A stretch of DNA of 64,000 nt from Cobetia amphilecti (GTDB lineage: Bacteria; Pseudomonadota; Gammaproteobacteria; Pseudomonadales; Halomonadaceae), in the NCBI RefSeq assembly GCF_030010415.1, contig NZ_JASCSA010000015.1. One strand, 5' to 3'. The position numbers and the translations under genes were made by a program. The notes below the pieces were generated by a model. The model did not search any database and was not told the origin of the DNA. It was given only the letters and a program-made list of their open reading frames with translations. Below, one piece after another: positions 52,684 through 62,517 of the stretch. Position 1 is the first letter of the stretch; each line of letters opens with the position of its first letter.

Positions 52684-54912
52684 ATGAGTCAGTCGCTTCA
52701 GAGCACATCTACCAGCACTAACCAAGGAGGCGTAGATATAAATAATGAAGATAAAGATATTGACATTGGTCGATTGTTGGGTGTTTTAATTGACAATAGA
52801 CGCTGGGTAATTAGTGTAACTGGTTTATTTTTTTTTATTGGGATTATATATGCTTTTTTAGTAACGCCTACTTTTAAAGTTGACGCTTTAATACAGATTG
52901 ATGATGCGCCATCAACAAATCCCTTAGCCGATGTGAGCACTATTTTGGGGAAAGAACCCCCTTCTCAAGCTGAAATAGAAATTATACGCTCTCGTATGGT
53001 GTTAGGTACGGCCGTAGATTTACTTAATCTTGATATTGTATTACAACCTCAACGCTTTCCACTAATTGGAAACTTTCTAATACGTTATGGGGTAGAAAGG
53101 CCTAATTTTGCTAAAGGCTGGGGGAGCACATGGGCAAATGAAAGTATAGTTATAAGTGAAATGCCAGTGAGTGTTGAAAATATAGATGTAGTTTTTGAGT
53201 TAAGGGTGGTCGATCAAGATAACTATGAGTTAATAGAAGATGGTGTAGTGTTAGGTAAAGGACGTACTGGAATAGTAGAAAGTTTTAAAAATAATAATGT
53301 TAATTTGCGAGTAACTTCGATTAATGCAAGTGAAGGAGCAATATTCGAAATATCTCATATTAACCGCATGCAAGCTATAGAAAATCTACGTAAGCAATTT
53401 AGCGTTTCAGAGCAGGGGAGAGACACAGGGATTTTGTCTTGGTCTATAATTGGCAGCGAGCCGAATAATTTGCTGAGGACTCTGAACACAATAGCTGATA
53501 TTTACTACTCGCAGAATGTACAAAGGCAGAGCGAAGAAGCCCGTAATAGTCTCAACTTCCTTGACGAGCAAGTACCCAAGATACGAGCACAGTTAGAAGC
53601 AGCAGAAACAAAACTAAATGAATTTAGAGCATCACGTGATAGTGTAGACTTATCACTAGAGACACAGTCAGTACTCGAAAGGATGGTAACTCTCGAATCA
53701 CAAATAAATCAACTAGAGCTAGCAGAGGCTGAGATAGCAAAAAGGTATACGCCTAGCCATCCTACTTATGCCGCATTAATCGAAAAGAAAGCGCAACTTC
53801 AGCGTGAGATGAGTAACTTAAATACTCAAGTTAAAAGATTGCCTAAAACGCAACAAGAGGTACTGCGCCTAACGCGAAGTGTAGAAGTGACGCAAGCCAT
53901 ATATGTACAATTATTAAATAAAGTACAGGAAATGGAAATTGCAAAGGCGAGTACTGTAGGGAATGTACGCATTCTAGATAAAGCTGCTGTATATCCGCAG
54001 CCTATAAGTCCTAATAAAAGTATGATAGTGTTCGTTATGACTTTCCTAGGGTGTATCATTACTGTGGGGCTAGTGTTATTGCGTGCTGCTTTGCGTAAAG
54101 GAATAGAGTCACCGGAACAATTAGAAGCCCTTGGTTTATCTATATATGCTACGATTCCTCTCTCTGATGAGCAAGTTAAATTAAGTAGAAGAGTAAAGCG
54201 ATCCGGTGACAAAAGTGCACGTGAAATACCGAATGGATTGCTAGCTGAGAATAATCCAGCTGACCTTGCGATTGAATCACTCCGCGGGCTTCGTACCAGT
54301 CTGCACTTTGCGATGGTAGAATCTTCTTCAAATACTCTAATGATCACCGGGCCTAGCCCAGGTATAGGCAAAAGTTTTGTGTCGGCTAATCTTGCTACCG
54401 TTTGCGCTCAGGCTGGACAGCGTGTATTAGTAATTGATGCAGATATGCGTAAAGGTCATATTCACTCTATTTTTAATGGACGCTCTGAATGTGGCTTGAG
54501 TGACTACTTAGCAGGAAATAAGACACTTGATGATGTTATACGAGTGGCCCCGGCACTTGATAATCTATCCTATATAGCCCGAGGTATCGCTCCACCTAAT
54601 CCATCTGAACTATTAATCGGTGCACGGTTCAAGAATTTGATTTCTAGGGTTAGTGAGTTATATGATCTTATCATCGTCGATTCACCACCAATCTTAGCAG
54701 TAACTGATGCAGCCATAATTGGGGATTTTATCGGGACAACACTTTTGGTTGCTCGGTTCGAAGTAAACGAGCCTAAAGAAGTTCAACTAGCAATTAAGAG
54801 ACTAGCTACCTCAGGCGTGACTGTTAAAGGTGTCATTCTAAATGCTATGGAACGGAAAGCAGCAGGGTCTTATGGTGAAAACTATGGATATTACAATTAT
54901 AGCTATAAGTGA
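52684..54912 (+). CDS. wzc: Polysaccharide co-polymerase / tyrosine autokinase Wzc
   Basis: From ATG 52684 (AGAAGG upstream) it is 742 residues. First membrane helix near 43-62, periplasmic coiled-coil region (AETKLNEFRASRDSVDL...), second helix near 440-460 (VFVMTFLGCIITVGLVLL), then a BY-kinase domain: Walker A TGPSPGIGKSFVSANLA near 553, Walker A' VLVIDADMRKG, Walker B IIVDSPPILAVTDAA. A Tyr cluster ends the protein (SYGENYGYYNYSYK), the usual autophosphorylation tail. No Wzb phosphatase gene lies between wza and wzc. Composition is strongly AT-rich compared with wza. Confidence 0.95.
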   Translation: MSQSLQSTSTSTNQGGVDINNEDKDIDIGRLLGVLIDNRRWVISVTGLFFFIGIIYAFLVTPTFKVDALIQIDDAPSTNPLADVSTILGKEPPSQAEIEIIRSRMVLGTAVDLLNLDIVLQPQRFPLIGNFLIRYGVERPNFAKGWGSTWANESIVISEMPVSVENIDVVFELRVVDQDNYELIEDGVVLGKGRTGIVESFKNNNVNLRVTSINASEGAIFEISHINRMQAIENLRKQFSVSEQGRDTGILSWSIIGSEPNNLLRTLNTIADIYYSQNVQRQSEEARNSLNFLDEQVPKIRAQLEAAETKLNEFRASRDSVDLSLETQSVLERMVTLESQINQLELAEAEIAKRYTPSHPTYAALIEKKAQLQREMSNLNTQVKRLPKTQQEVLRLTRSVEVTQAIYVQLLNKVQEMEIAKASTVGNVRILDKAAVYPQPISPNKSMIVFVMTFLGCIITVGLVLLRAALRKGIESPEQLEALGLSIYATIPLSDEQVKLSRRVKRSGDKSAREIPNGLLAENNPADLAIESLRGLRTSLHFAMVESSSNTLMITGPSPGIGKSFVSANLATVCAQAGQRVLVIDADMRKGHIHSIFNGRSECGLSDYLAGNKTLDDVIRVAPALDNLSYIARGIAPPNPSELLIGARFKNLISRVSELYDLIIVDSPPILAVTDAAIIGDFIGTTLLVARFEVNEPKEVQLAIKRLATSGVTVKGVILNAMERKAAGSYGENYGYYNYSYK

Positions 54913-55082
54913 TATTTTATAATGAAAAAATGGCGGTATGGATTGTTATTATCAACATCAGGAGCAGTTTGTATACCTCCTACTGCCATATTTTGTTAGC
55001 TTATCACTGACGTCAATCATAGTGAAAGGGCTTAATGATATTAGGAGTATTGGCTATAGATCATAGAGTTTATTGCACTCGG

Positions 55083-55116
55083 GAGTGTTAACATCGTAAA
55101 GGTTAACACTCTTTTT
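55083..55116 (+). terminator. Terminator after wzc
   Basis: Perfect 10-bp stem GAGTGTTAAC / GTTAACACTC with a 9-nt loop and TTTTT. In an operon with an ops element it may be read through by RfaH-modified polymerase. Confidence 0.8.
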
Positions 55117-55289
55117 ATAAGAACTACTTCAATGTCAGCATCTATCACTTCCTTAGGCTATTGTATGAAGGAGGTACTGTATATAATAAGTTATTATTAA
55201 TATTTGAATTTGGCTGTAAACCTTGGGCTTAAGTAAAAATGCAGTTTTTACGGTACTAATAGATCCTAAATTCTTGACTGTTAATTTTT

Positions 55290-55445
55290 GAATCGGTGTT
55301 TGACGGCACAGATGTTTTCGGAGCGGTCATTTAGCTTCTTGACCACTTTGCATAGCACTGTATTGCGAACCTACCGAAAGTCTCTCCTTTGTGGAAGTAC
55401 TGCGATTTCAAGCCATTGGTATTCTCATGGTCCTTCAATGGCTCG
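55290..55445 (-). pseudogene. IS30-family transposase fragment, highly decayed
   Basis: Minus-strand translations give HENTNGLKSQYFHKGETF and, in another frame, VVKKLNDRSENICAVKHRF. These match the IS30 C-terminal consensus ENTNGLIRQYFPKGTDF and LNxRPRKxLGYxTP. Frames are broken and both ends missing. Confidence 0.65.
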
Positions 55446-55615
55446 AGGAGTAGAGTTCACATAAATAGAACTATGCTGATAAAGCAAGCCATCGCCACAG
55501 CTTTGTAGTTGGAGAATCCCTAGCCGTTTTGTAGGGTAACGGTCAGGACAGCGCTACGACCAAGCCCCGCTAATCGAATGATCGCATTCAATTTCATTGT
55601 GACCCATAAATTTAT

Positions 55616-56110
55616 GCAACAAGCGCCGCACTTGCGATATCCAGGCCTCCTGAGTATACCCGTAGAAACACTTGTGGCAGTGTCCGATAGCCGGGCTGTT
55701 TTTGAGGACGGGCAATCAGCTTTTCGATTACCTTGAGTAGCTCTGCCTTGCTGGCCTGGCGGAAATCCGTTCCTTTGGGGAAATACTACCGTATAAGGCC
55801 ATTCCTGTCCTCGTTGGTCCCACTCTGCCCTGAGCAGTAGGGATCACAGAAGTAAATCGCCGCCGTCACGGCCTTGGCCACCGCTTCGTGGCCGGCGAAT
55901 TCAGAGCCATTGTTCAGCGTGAGGGTCTGGGCCGGTCCCTGATACGGCTTCAAAAAGCGGATCATGCCCTCTTGCGTCAGTTCGGCCGAGACCTTGGGCA
56001 GTCCTGCCGCCAGTAGATAACCATAACCGCTGCAACGCTCGACCAGCGAGACTTGGTCTGATTGCACGGAATCACCCTCCAAGTGGCCGATAAACGGCGA
56101 TTATCGATCT
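55616..56110 (-). pseudogene. IS30-family transposase C-terminal half, with in-frame stop
   Basis: Minus-strand reading from about 56100: GHLEGDSVQSDQVSLVERC (the HWEGD first Asp region), LTLNNGSEFAGHEAVAK (second Asp), YFCDPYCSGQSGTNEDRNGLIR, then a TAG stop in place of Gln, and on through YFPKGTDFRQASKAELL to KQPGYRTLPQVFLR. The end near 55618 reads ALVA-stop. It is a decayed IS30-family transposase lacking its N-terminal half, and lies between wzc and wzx. Confidence 0.8.
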
Positions 56111-56180
56111 CATATAAGAGCTGTAAGTACTTTCAAGCTTTAAGTTTTATAAACCACATTTATTAAAACAGCGATTTTTT

Positions 56181-57494
56181 ATGTATAATAAAATAGTGCT
56201 TGGTCTAAAAGACGAGATTGGCTACTCGTTGTTTATAACTTTCCTTGCAAGAGGATTAGCTGCTATAGGTGGTCTTATACTAATAATAGTAATAGGTCGT
56301 TTATATGGCGCATCAGGTGTGGGTGTTTTTGCGATTGCACAAAGTATCTGTATTGGGGCTAGCCTTTTGGCTCGAGGTGGTATGGACAGTGCACTGATAC
56401 GCTTTGTTGGTCAGAATTATACATCAGAGGCAATAAAAAAATATTTATTTTGGTCTTTAACTCGTGCAACTATACTAAGTGTTGCAGTAGCGACCATGGT
56501 TTTTGTGCTTAGATTCCAATTTGCTAGTTGGTTTAATGCACCTGCGCTAGCCGATATAATAACTGGCATAGCATTCACTATACCTCCATTCACTATAGCC
56601 TTTATAATAAGTGGCTTTATGAAGGGAATTAGAAAACCTGCTATAGCATGTTTGCTCGAAAATGGTATTGTTATGCTAATTGCTACAGCTATTGTCCTAG
56701 TGATGGACGCTTTTTACGAAAGAGGGATTAACAATATCGGATGGGCCTTAGCAATTTCAGCATGGTTTGTATTTTTCAATGCACTATGGATAACTAATAG
56801 CTGGTTCCGCAACACTAAATTGACCCATGATTTGCAACCTGTAACAAAAATGGATTTCCGAGAAAGTTCTATTTCTTTCTTTATAATGAGTTTGGCCCAA
56901 TTTATTCAGCAAGTCGTTTGCATTATGGTAGCTGCATGGTTGCTTAATAGCGTTGAATTAGGGATATTTCGTTCTGCGGAGAGAGCTGCTTTCTTGATAA
57001 GCTTTGTTTTATTAGTAATAAATTCAGTATTCCCACCAAGATTTGCTAATCTATATTATAAAAATGAATTATCAAAACTAAGCAGTTTAGCTCGTAAGGG
57101 GGCTGTTCTTGGCATAACCCTAGCTTCTCCATTATTGTTTTTGTGCTTAATTGCGCCCCACTGGGTTTTAGGTATATTTGGGGAAGAGTTTGTAGAAGCT
57201 GCTAATTTATTACGCATTTTGGCATTAGCGCAAATGGTTAATGTAGCTACAGGCTCTGTAGGATTCATATTGAATATGACAGGCCATGATAAGTTAATGA
57301 GAAATATTAGTTTGTCTTGCAATATTCTAGGCTTAGCTTTGTTTTTTACTTTAATATCTATATTTGGTGTTTTAGGGGCTGCCCTGGCACTAGCTTTTAT
57401 ACTTGTACTGCAAAACTGCATAGCACTTGTTTATGTATGGAAAAAATTAAAAATTTGGGTCTTGCCTACACCCAATTTTATTAAGTGGTTTTAG
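56181..57494 (+). CDS. wzx: Wzx-type polysaccharide flippase
   Basis: A 437-residue MATE/PST-family membrane protein with about 12-14 hydrophobic segments. Start MYNKIVLGLKDEIGYSLFITFLARGLAAIGG; typical features are GRLYGASGVGVFAIAQSI near residue 38 and the FRSAERAAFLISFVLLVINSVFPPRFANLYYKNELSKL loop. It would flip lipid-linked oligosaccharide repeat units across the inner membrane. AT-rich codon use like its cassette. It stands alone between IS30 remnants. Confidence 0.9.
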   Translation: MYNKIVLGLKDEIGYSLFITFLARGLAAIGGLILIIVIGRLYGASGVGVFAIAQSICIGASLLARGGMDSALIRFVGQNYTSEAIKKYLFWSLTRATILSVAVATMVFVLRFQFASWFNAPALADIITGIAFTIPPFTIAFIISGFMKGIRKPAIACLLENGIVMLIATAIVLVMDAFYERGINNIGWALAISAWFVFFNALWITNSWFRNTKLTHDLQPVTKMDFRESSISFFIMSLAQFIQQVVCIMVAAWLLNSVELGIFRSAERAAFLISFVLLVINSVFPPRFANLYYKNELSKLSSLARKGAVLGITLASPLLFLCLIAPHWVLGIFGEEFVEAANLLRILALAQMVNVATGSVGFILNMTGHDKLMRNISLSCNILGLALFFTLISIFGVLGAALALAFILVLQNCIALVYVWKKLKIWVLPTPNFIKWF

Positions 57495-58110
57495 TTTGGC
57501 AAAACCTTTGTGCTGTCTAAAATTAATTATCTATTACAATTCTAAGTTTTGCGGGTAAACTCTTTTTAAGCATAGGTCGATATTTAGGGACGCCATGAAA
57601 GCGCTGATACACAATGGCAGCTTTACTGAAATACAGTGAGTCACCGGCTCATGCGATGAACATGTCTAATAAAGCATACTGACAGACATCTTTTGGTTCT
57701 TTTTACGCTTAATTGTTTGGCCCTTCCTAAGACTACAGACCTTAGAGTAGTGTCTTATTTTATGTTTAAAATAGTTTGATACTCTTTTGAAAGGCAGACT
57801 TATCGTGACTTAAATTTTAACTTTAATTTTAACTTTAACTTTAACTTTAACTTTAACTTTAACTTTAACTTCGACTTCGCGAAGAGTCCTCGTTACAAGT
57901 CGAGAGCAAGGTGAACGCCTCAATAGCAATATGTGCTCAAAGTGGCTCGCAGATTGTGGATAAAGGGCGAAACTATTACTTAAAATAAGTCTCAGGCCAT
58001 AGTTGTAGCAGGATCACAGGTAAAATCACTTAATCTGTAACTGCCTAGCTCGTATATCACCTTCACGCTATCAGTGGGCAAGAAGTGGTTATGCGGTATT
58101 TATGTCTCGA
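57495..58110. other. Gene-free AT-rich stretch with hexamer repeat
   Basis: About 600 bp between wzx and an IS30 copy, with no supported gene. It contains the TTTAAC tandem array (57816-57869). Small frames here have no family resemblance. It probably represents decayed sequence of lost cassette genes. Confidence 0.4.
57816..57869. repeat. Hexanucleotide tandem array (TTTAAC)9
   Basis: Nine consecutive 6-bp units of TTTAAC, the second with a T in place of the last C and the final seven perfect. It is non-coding and lies between wzx and an IS30 copy. Such arrays change length by slippage; no promoter is recognisable around it. Confidence 0.9.
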
Positions 58111-59204
58111 CGGATGCAGGCTTTGAGTGTAACACCTCTATTGAATTGAGAGTGGGGGTTCATTGTGTTTTCCTACAGTTCATTCATCACCTCGATAGGA
58201 CATTTGAAGTCGAAGCGTTTTCGAGGCCGCATATTCAGCTCGAAGGCAATGGCATCCAGCTCTTCCTGACTAGTCAGTGACAAGTCCGCTCCCTTGGGGA
58301 GGTACTGGCGAATCAGGCCATTGATATTCTCGTTGCTGCCTTTTTGCCAAGGACTATGCGGATCACAGAAGTAGATGCCGACGCCAGACTTTGCGTGATA
58401 GCAGCATGCCTGGCCATTTCTCGTCCTTGGTCATACGTCAGAGTCTTTCGTGCTGCTAACGGCATTCTGTTCAGGGCGGCACTTAAGCCCTCTTCGGCAG
58501 AAGTCGCAGTCGCATCATGGATCTTTGCCAGTATCCAGTATCCGCTACTGAGCTCTACAAGAGTGCCAACCGCTGGGCATTGCCTTTACCCTGGATCAGA
58601 TCGCCTTCCCAGTGCCCAGGCATCTCGCGCTTGTCCACCTCAGGCGGGCGAAGGTGGATGCTGATCATGTCAGGGATCTGACCTCGTCGGTCCGTCTCAC
58701 TACGACGAGGCTTACGCGTACTTTTGCCATGCCGCAGTCAATGGATGAGCTCTTTGCGCAGTTGCCCAACCGGCAGCGCATAGATGGGGCGGTGTAAATC
58801 GCCTCGTGACAGGCGTAGGCGTCTTCAAGCTTGGGAAAGTTCATGTGTCGAAGCTTGCTGGCGATCTGCTCTGGAGACAAGTCGCGCCGAAGAAGGTACT
58901 CGACAAGCCTGAGCCGCTCACTATCGATGGAAAGCTTTCGCTGGGGCCGGCAAAGCGCGACATTTGAGTCGTGACACTTGCGCGCGTTCAGCCCGGTAGT
59001 CGTTACTCGAGTCACTATTTCGGTGAATTTCGCGGCCGATAGTGGAGGGTGGGGACTCAGTCATCGAGCAATGGCTCGAAGGCACAAGCCTTGATAGAGG
59101 CAAACCTGGATAGTGGCACGATCGGTAACGCTGAGTTCTGAGTATCACATGAGCGCAATTCCTTACAGGGAAACTCAGATGTTGCACTCAGAATCTGCGG
59201 CCAA
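58111..59204 (-). mobile_element. IS30-family element copy A, inactivated
   Basis: About 1.09 kb, the full IS30 size, with ends carrying the inverted repeat core CTGAGTGCAACA (left TTTGAGTGTAACA). Minus-strand transposase pieces include KSTRKP-like C-terminal parts, GHWEGDLIQGKGN, DATATSAEEGLSAALNRM, RKTLTYDQGREMARHAA and NGLIRQYLPKG. Frames are broken: a one-base loss relative to copy B near 58385 and an extra C near 58790. It shares most of its sequence with copy B at 62518. Confidence 0.82.
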
Positions 59205-59490
59205 GAATATACTATAAACCCCGCTTGTAAAAGCTAATTACTATAACATTGAGATTTGTTATAAGCACGTATGCATTATTACAGCCACGAAATATTTTGA
59301 TAAGTTTGGCCGTATTATGATATGGGGTGCTATTAACTTTTATGTTTTTATGGTTATTAGCCAGCGTTAGTAATTGGTTTGTGTAGACTTGTAACTAAGA
59401 CTCCTGTTGATTTGTTCTATATTTTAATAGTCGATAATTCATTGAAAATGAAATCCTATGTGCATATTCATTTAAGCAGAGGAAGAGTAC

Positions 59491-60186
59491 ATGCAAAAAC
59501 TTATTACTATATGTAAAATATTGACTTTGAAATTTAGGATTAATAATAACTATGCTAGGAAATTGTTTTATAAAGGTGTCTTTGGTTATAAAAAACAAAT
59601 AATAAAACAATCTATGCATAGGAAAAATGCTATATTCATACACATACCTAAAGCAGCAGGTCGTGCAATATCTATTAATATTTTTGGGGACGATAAGCTC
59701 GGACATTATTACGCACAGGACTATTATTATAACAATGAGAAAACTTTTAAAGAATACTATACTTTTGCTTTTGTGAGAGATCCAATTGATAGATTGATGT
59801 CAGCTTATTTTTATTTGATAGAGGGGGGAGGTAATTCTGCCGATGCGGCTATCGGTAGAGATATTCGTACGGCCACAACTAATTTTGATGATTTTGTCCT
59901 AAATTGGCTTGATGAGAAGACTATATATTCTTGGATACATTTTATACCTCAAGCTGATTTTATAACTATCGACGGCGTTATAGCTGTTGATTTTATAGGG
60001 AAGTTTGAAAATATAGAAGAAGATTATGATCAAGTTGCAAAAAAGTTGGGCATACAAAAAAAATTATCGGTAGTAAACAAAAACTCTAAGAAAAAGAAAA
60101 CTATTGTTTCTGCAAGAGCAAAAGATAAAATATATAATCTCTATAGCAAAGATTATAATGTCTTTGATTATAAAGGTGGGCAATGA
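59491..60186 (+). CDS. Sulfotransferase-family protein
   Basis: A 231-residue sulfotransferase_2-type protein. The PAPS 5'-phosphosulfate loop is FIHIPKAAGRAIS near residue 50 and the 3'-phosphate site is YTFAFVRDPIDRLMSAYFYL near residue 93. It would transfer sulfate from PAPS to a sugar hydroxyl, giving a sulfated polysaccharide, as is common in marine bacteria. The start ATG 59491 follows GAGGAAGAG. It overlaps the next gene by ATGA, so the two are coupled. Strongly AT-rich. Confidence 0.85.
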   Translation: MQKLITICKILTLKFRINNNYARKLFYKGVFGYKKQIIKQSMHRKNAIFIHIPKAAGRAISINIFGDDKLGHYYAQDYYYNNEKTFKEYYTFAFVRDPIDRLMSAYFYLIEGGGNSADAAIGRDIRTATTNFDDFVLNWLDEKTIYSWIHFIPQADFITIDGVIAVDFIGKFENIEEDYDQVAKKLGIQKKLSVVNKNSKKKKTIVSARAKDKIYNLYSKDYNVFDYKGGQ

Positions 60187-61244
60187 AACAAATATTATTC
60201 TTGCAGCCTAAGCAATATCTGAATAGATTATTAGGGGCCGAGTTTTGTCAATATATTGATGGTGAATGTTTTTTTGGCACACCGATTTATATAGTTAATG
60301 AAGAGAAATTTCTTAAGAAGTTTGATATTGTCGTAAGCTGTATAGATCATAGCAGATCGACTCAAAATCTAATAACTATTGCTAACAGATTAAACATTAA
60401 GACAGTTCATTTATTCGATGGTACTTACGATATCGGCAATGTGGTTAATAATCCGCATTTGATAAGATACCCTTACTATCAGTTATCTGGCTGTTTTTAC
60501 AAATACATACTTGGTACCGACTTAATTTTAAAAAAATATTTTGAAAACCAAGGTAGTATCTTTTTGCCATACATGCCTAAGCATTGTCTTGTTAAATTTA
60601 GTGGGGAAAAAATAGCCATGGACTCACCCGACAAGTCTGTGACAAAAAGAGTTTTAATTACTACTTCTAATTCACCATATTTTAATAATAGAGAGTTAAT
60701 TGAAATTCTATATTTAATTAACATGGTTGTAGAAGAATTTCGCTTAATAGGTATAAGTTTCTGTTTCAGAATTTATGATAAAAAATTAGCAGATGGTATA
60801 TACGCGCTAAACGAAGATAATAATTATATTGAAGGTCAATTTGAAGATGTAGCTAAAAACGCTAGTGGAATTATTACGACACCTTCTTCAATAGCATATA
60901 CTGCTTTCCAGCTTCAATTACCTGTAGGGTTATTAATATATAGGGATGTGCCTATAACTCAACCTGCTGGTTGGCTCATCAGTAGAGGAATATGTATAAA
61001 AGAAACATTAAGTTCATTTATTCGGACTGATGATTTCCGTATGGATTATCAAAACCGAATGACTAGTTTAGCAGATGGAGTAAGCCAAATTAATACTTTA
61101 ATTAAAGATAATAATTATGATAATTTTGTGGGAAAACAAAAAAAAATATACGCAGAATACTTACTTCGATTGATTATGTTGTATTTAAAAAAATCTCTTA
61201 TTGGCAATCAAATACTTAGATATATAAAGAAGTGGAAAAAGTAA
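60183..61244 (+). CDS. Unrecognised cassette protein, possible glycosyltransferase
   Basis: A 353-residue cytoplasmic-looking protein with no signal peptide. Features: N-terminal Rossmann-like start (KQILFLQPKQYLNRLLGAEF), an IVVSCIDHSRSTQNLI segment, VLITTSNSPYF, and a late GIITTPSSIAYTAFQLQLPVGLLIYRDVP stretch resembling the nucleotide-sugar side of GT-B proteins (TTPSS followed by a hydrophobic strand). The basic C-terminus (LKKSLIGNQILRYIKKWKK) may contact the membrane. Flanked by sulfotransferase and polymerase genes it is likely a sugar or phosphoglycerol-type transferase. The assignment is tentative. Confidence 0.6.
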   Translation: MKQILFLQPKQYLNRLLGAEFCQYIDGECFFGTPIYIVNEEKFLKKFDIVVSCIDHSRSTQNLITIANRLNIKTVHLFDGTYDIGNVVNNPHLIRYPYYQLSGCFYKYILGTDLILKKYFENQGSIFLPYMPKHCLVKFSGEKIAMDSPDKSVTKRVLITTSNSPYFNNRELIEILYLINMVVEEFRLIGISFCFRIYDKKLADGIYALNEDNNYIEGQFEDVAKNASGIITTPSSIAYTAFQLQLPVGLLIYRDVPITQPAGWLISRGICIKETLSSFIRTDDFRMDYQNRMTSLADGVSQINTLIKDNNYDNFVGKQKKIYAEYLLRLIMLYLKKSLIGNQILRYIKKWKK

Positions 61245-62462
61245 ATGCTAGAACAAAACTTGTTATTGACATCAGGTATTATTATTACTTTTTCTTTATA
61301 CTTCTGGTTTAGATTCAAAAGGATTTTTTGTCTCCCAATCTTATTCAATGCATATGCATTCCTTTACTTTGTTGTCGGATGTATTATATATAAGTACGAC
61401 ATACTCAACGGAAAAAATGATGAATACCTTACTCTGGTATCCTTTTTAACATTCGTTGCATGCCTTGGCTTTAACATAGGGTACGTACTAATACCGAAGA
61501 AATATAGGTACGACAAAAATATAATACTAAGAGCATACACTCCTAGTTTTCAATCGGTAGCTGCACTTTTTTTCATAGGAGTCTTAGCTCAAAGTTATGT
61601 TATTCTTAAAGTTGGCCCAATAGATTTCTTTTTAATAGATAGGAAAGATAGATTTCCTATAATGAATCAGTATCAAAACATTTTGTTTATTGCCAAGGTT
61701 GTAGATGTTGCATTAATATTCTCAATTTTTAGATTTTTTAAATTTAAAACAAGCAGGGATCGATATTTGACATCGGCTATACTATTTTACAATCTTTTCT
61801 TTGCAATAATTTTAATATCAAGAAGCTCGTTAGCATTTAATTTTATTTGTGTATTTTTTTTCTTAGAGTTATTTAAAGTAATATCAACGAAAAAGATATT
61901 GCTCTTAGGTCTTTCAATGGCAGCTTGCATGTTTTTTTATAAAGGAGTGTTATATGCTTGGATACTTGATGACGCTGATTATGGAAGTTATAATCCAGGT
62001 GAATTTGTAAATTGGATTAGAAATAGTATGACCATGCTCAAGGAGGGTTATACAAGTGATATGCTACCTAACAATAGTTACTGGATAGCTTTGAAAAGTA
62101 TTTTCATGGTAGATCCCGGAGGAGAAGGCCTTTCTGTATGGTTTATCAAAGAATTTTATAGTGACAGTTATGTTTCAGGCTTAACTTATGGTTTTTCGGG
62201 TATAATAGAAGGTTATCTATATTTAGGTACTATTGGCGTATTTCTACATTTCTTATTAATCGGTATTTTCTTTTCTTATTTAGAGAAAAAACCAAGTGCC
62301 ATAAAAATAGTTCTAGTAATTTGTGCTATGTTTATCATGTTTAGGTTATTTAGATCTGAAATTTACAATTTCGCTAGAACTTATTCTTGGTATTATGTTT
62401 ATCAAGTTCTTATAATAGTTGTCTTTGATATATTCTTGAAAAGATGGAAAAAGGAATATTAA
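61245..62462 (+). CDS. wzy: Wzy-type polysaccharide polymerase
   Basis: A 405-residue integral membrane protein with about 11 hydrophobic segments and a large periplasmic loop (DDADYGSYNPGEFVNWIRNSMTMLKEGYTSDMLPNNSYW). Polymerases of this kind join repeat units in the Wzx/Wzy pathway and have little sequence conservation, so topology and cluster position carry the call. Starts immediately after the preceding stop. Flanked on the right by an IS30 copy. Confidence 0.75.
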   Translation: MLEQNLLLTSGIIITFSLYFWFRFKRIFCLPILFNAYAFLYFVVGCIIYKYDILNGKNDEYLTLVSFLTFVACLGFNIGYVLIPKKYRYDKNIILRAYTPSFQSVAALFFIGVLAQSYVILKVGPIDFFLIDRKDRFPIMNQYQNILFIAKVVDVALIFSIFRFFKFKTSRDRYLTSAILFYNLFFAIILISRSSLAFNFICVFFFLELFKVISTKKILLLGLSMAACMFFYKGVLYAWILDDADYGSYNPGEFVNWIRNSMTMLKEGYTSDMLPNNSYWIALKSIFMVDPGGEGLSVWFIKEFYSDSYVSGLTYGFSGIIEGYLYLGTIGVFLHFLLIGIFFSYLEKKPSAIKIVLVICAMFIMFRLFRSEIYNFARTYSWYYVYQVLIIVVFDIFLKRWKKEY

Positions 62463-62517
62463 ATCTGCATGCAAAAATTTTAACAATGTAGTGATGCTTG
62501 TATAAAATGTTAAAGGG

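Noticed and set aside
57816..57869. CRISPR-like array
   Set aside because: Units are 6 bp with no spacers; this is a simple microsatellite. No CRISPR array or cas gene is seen in the window.
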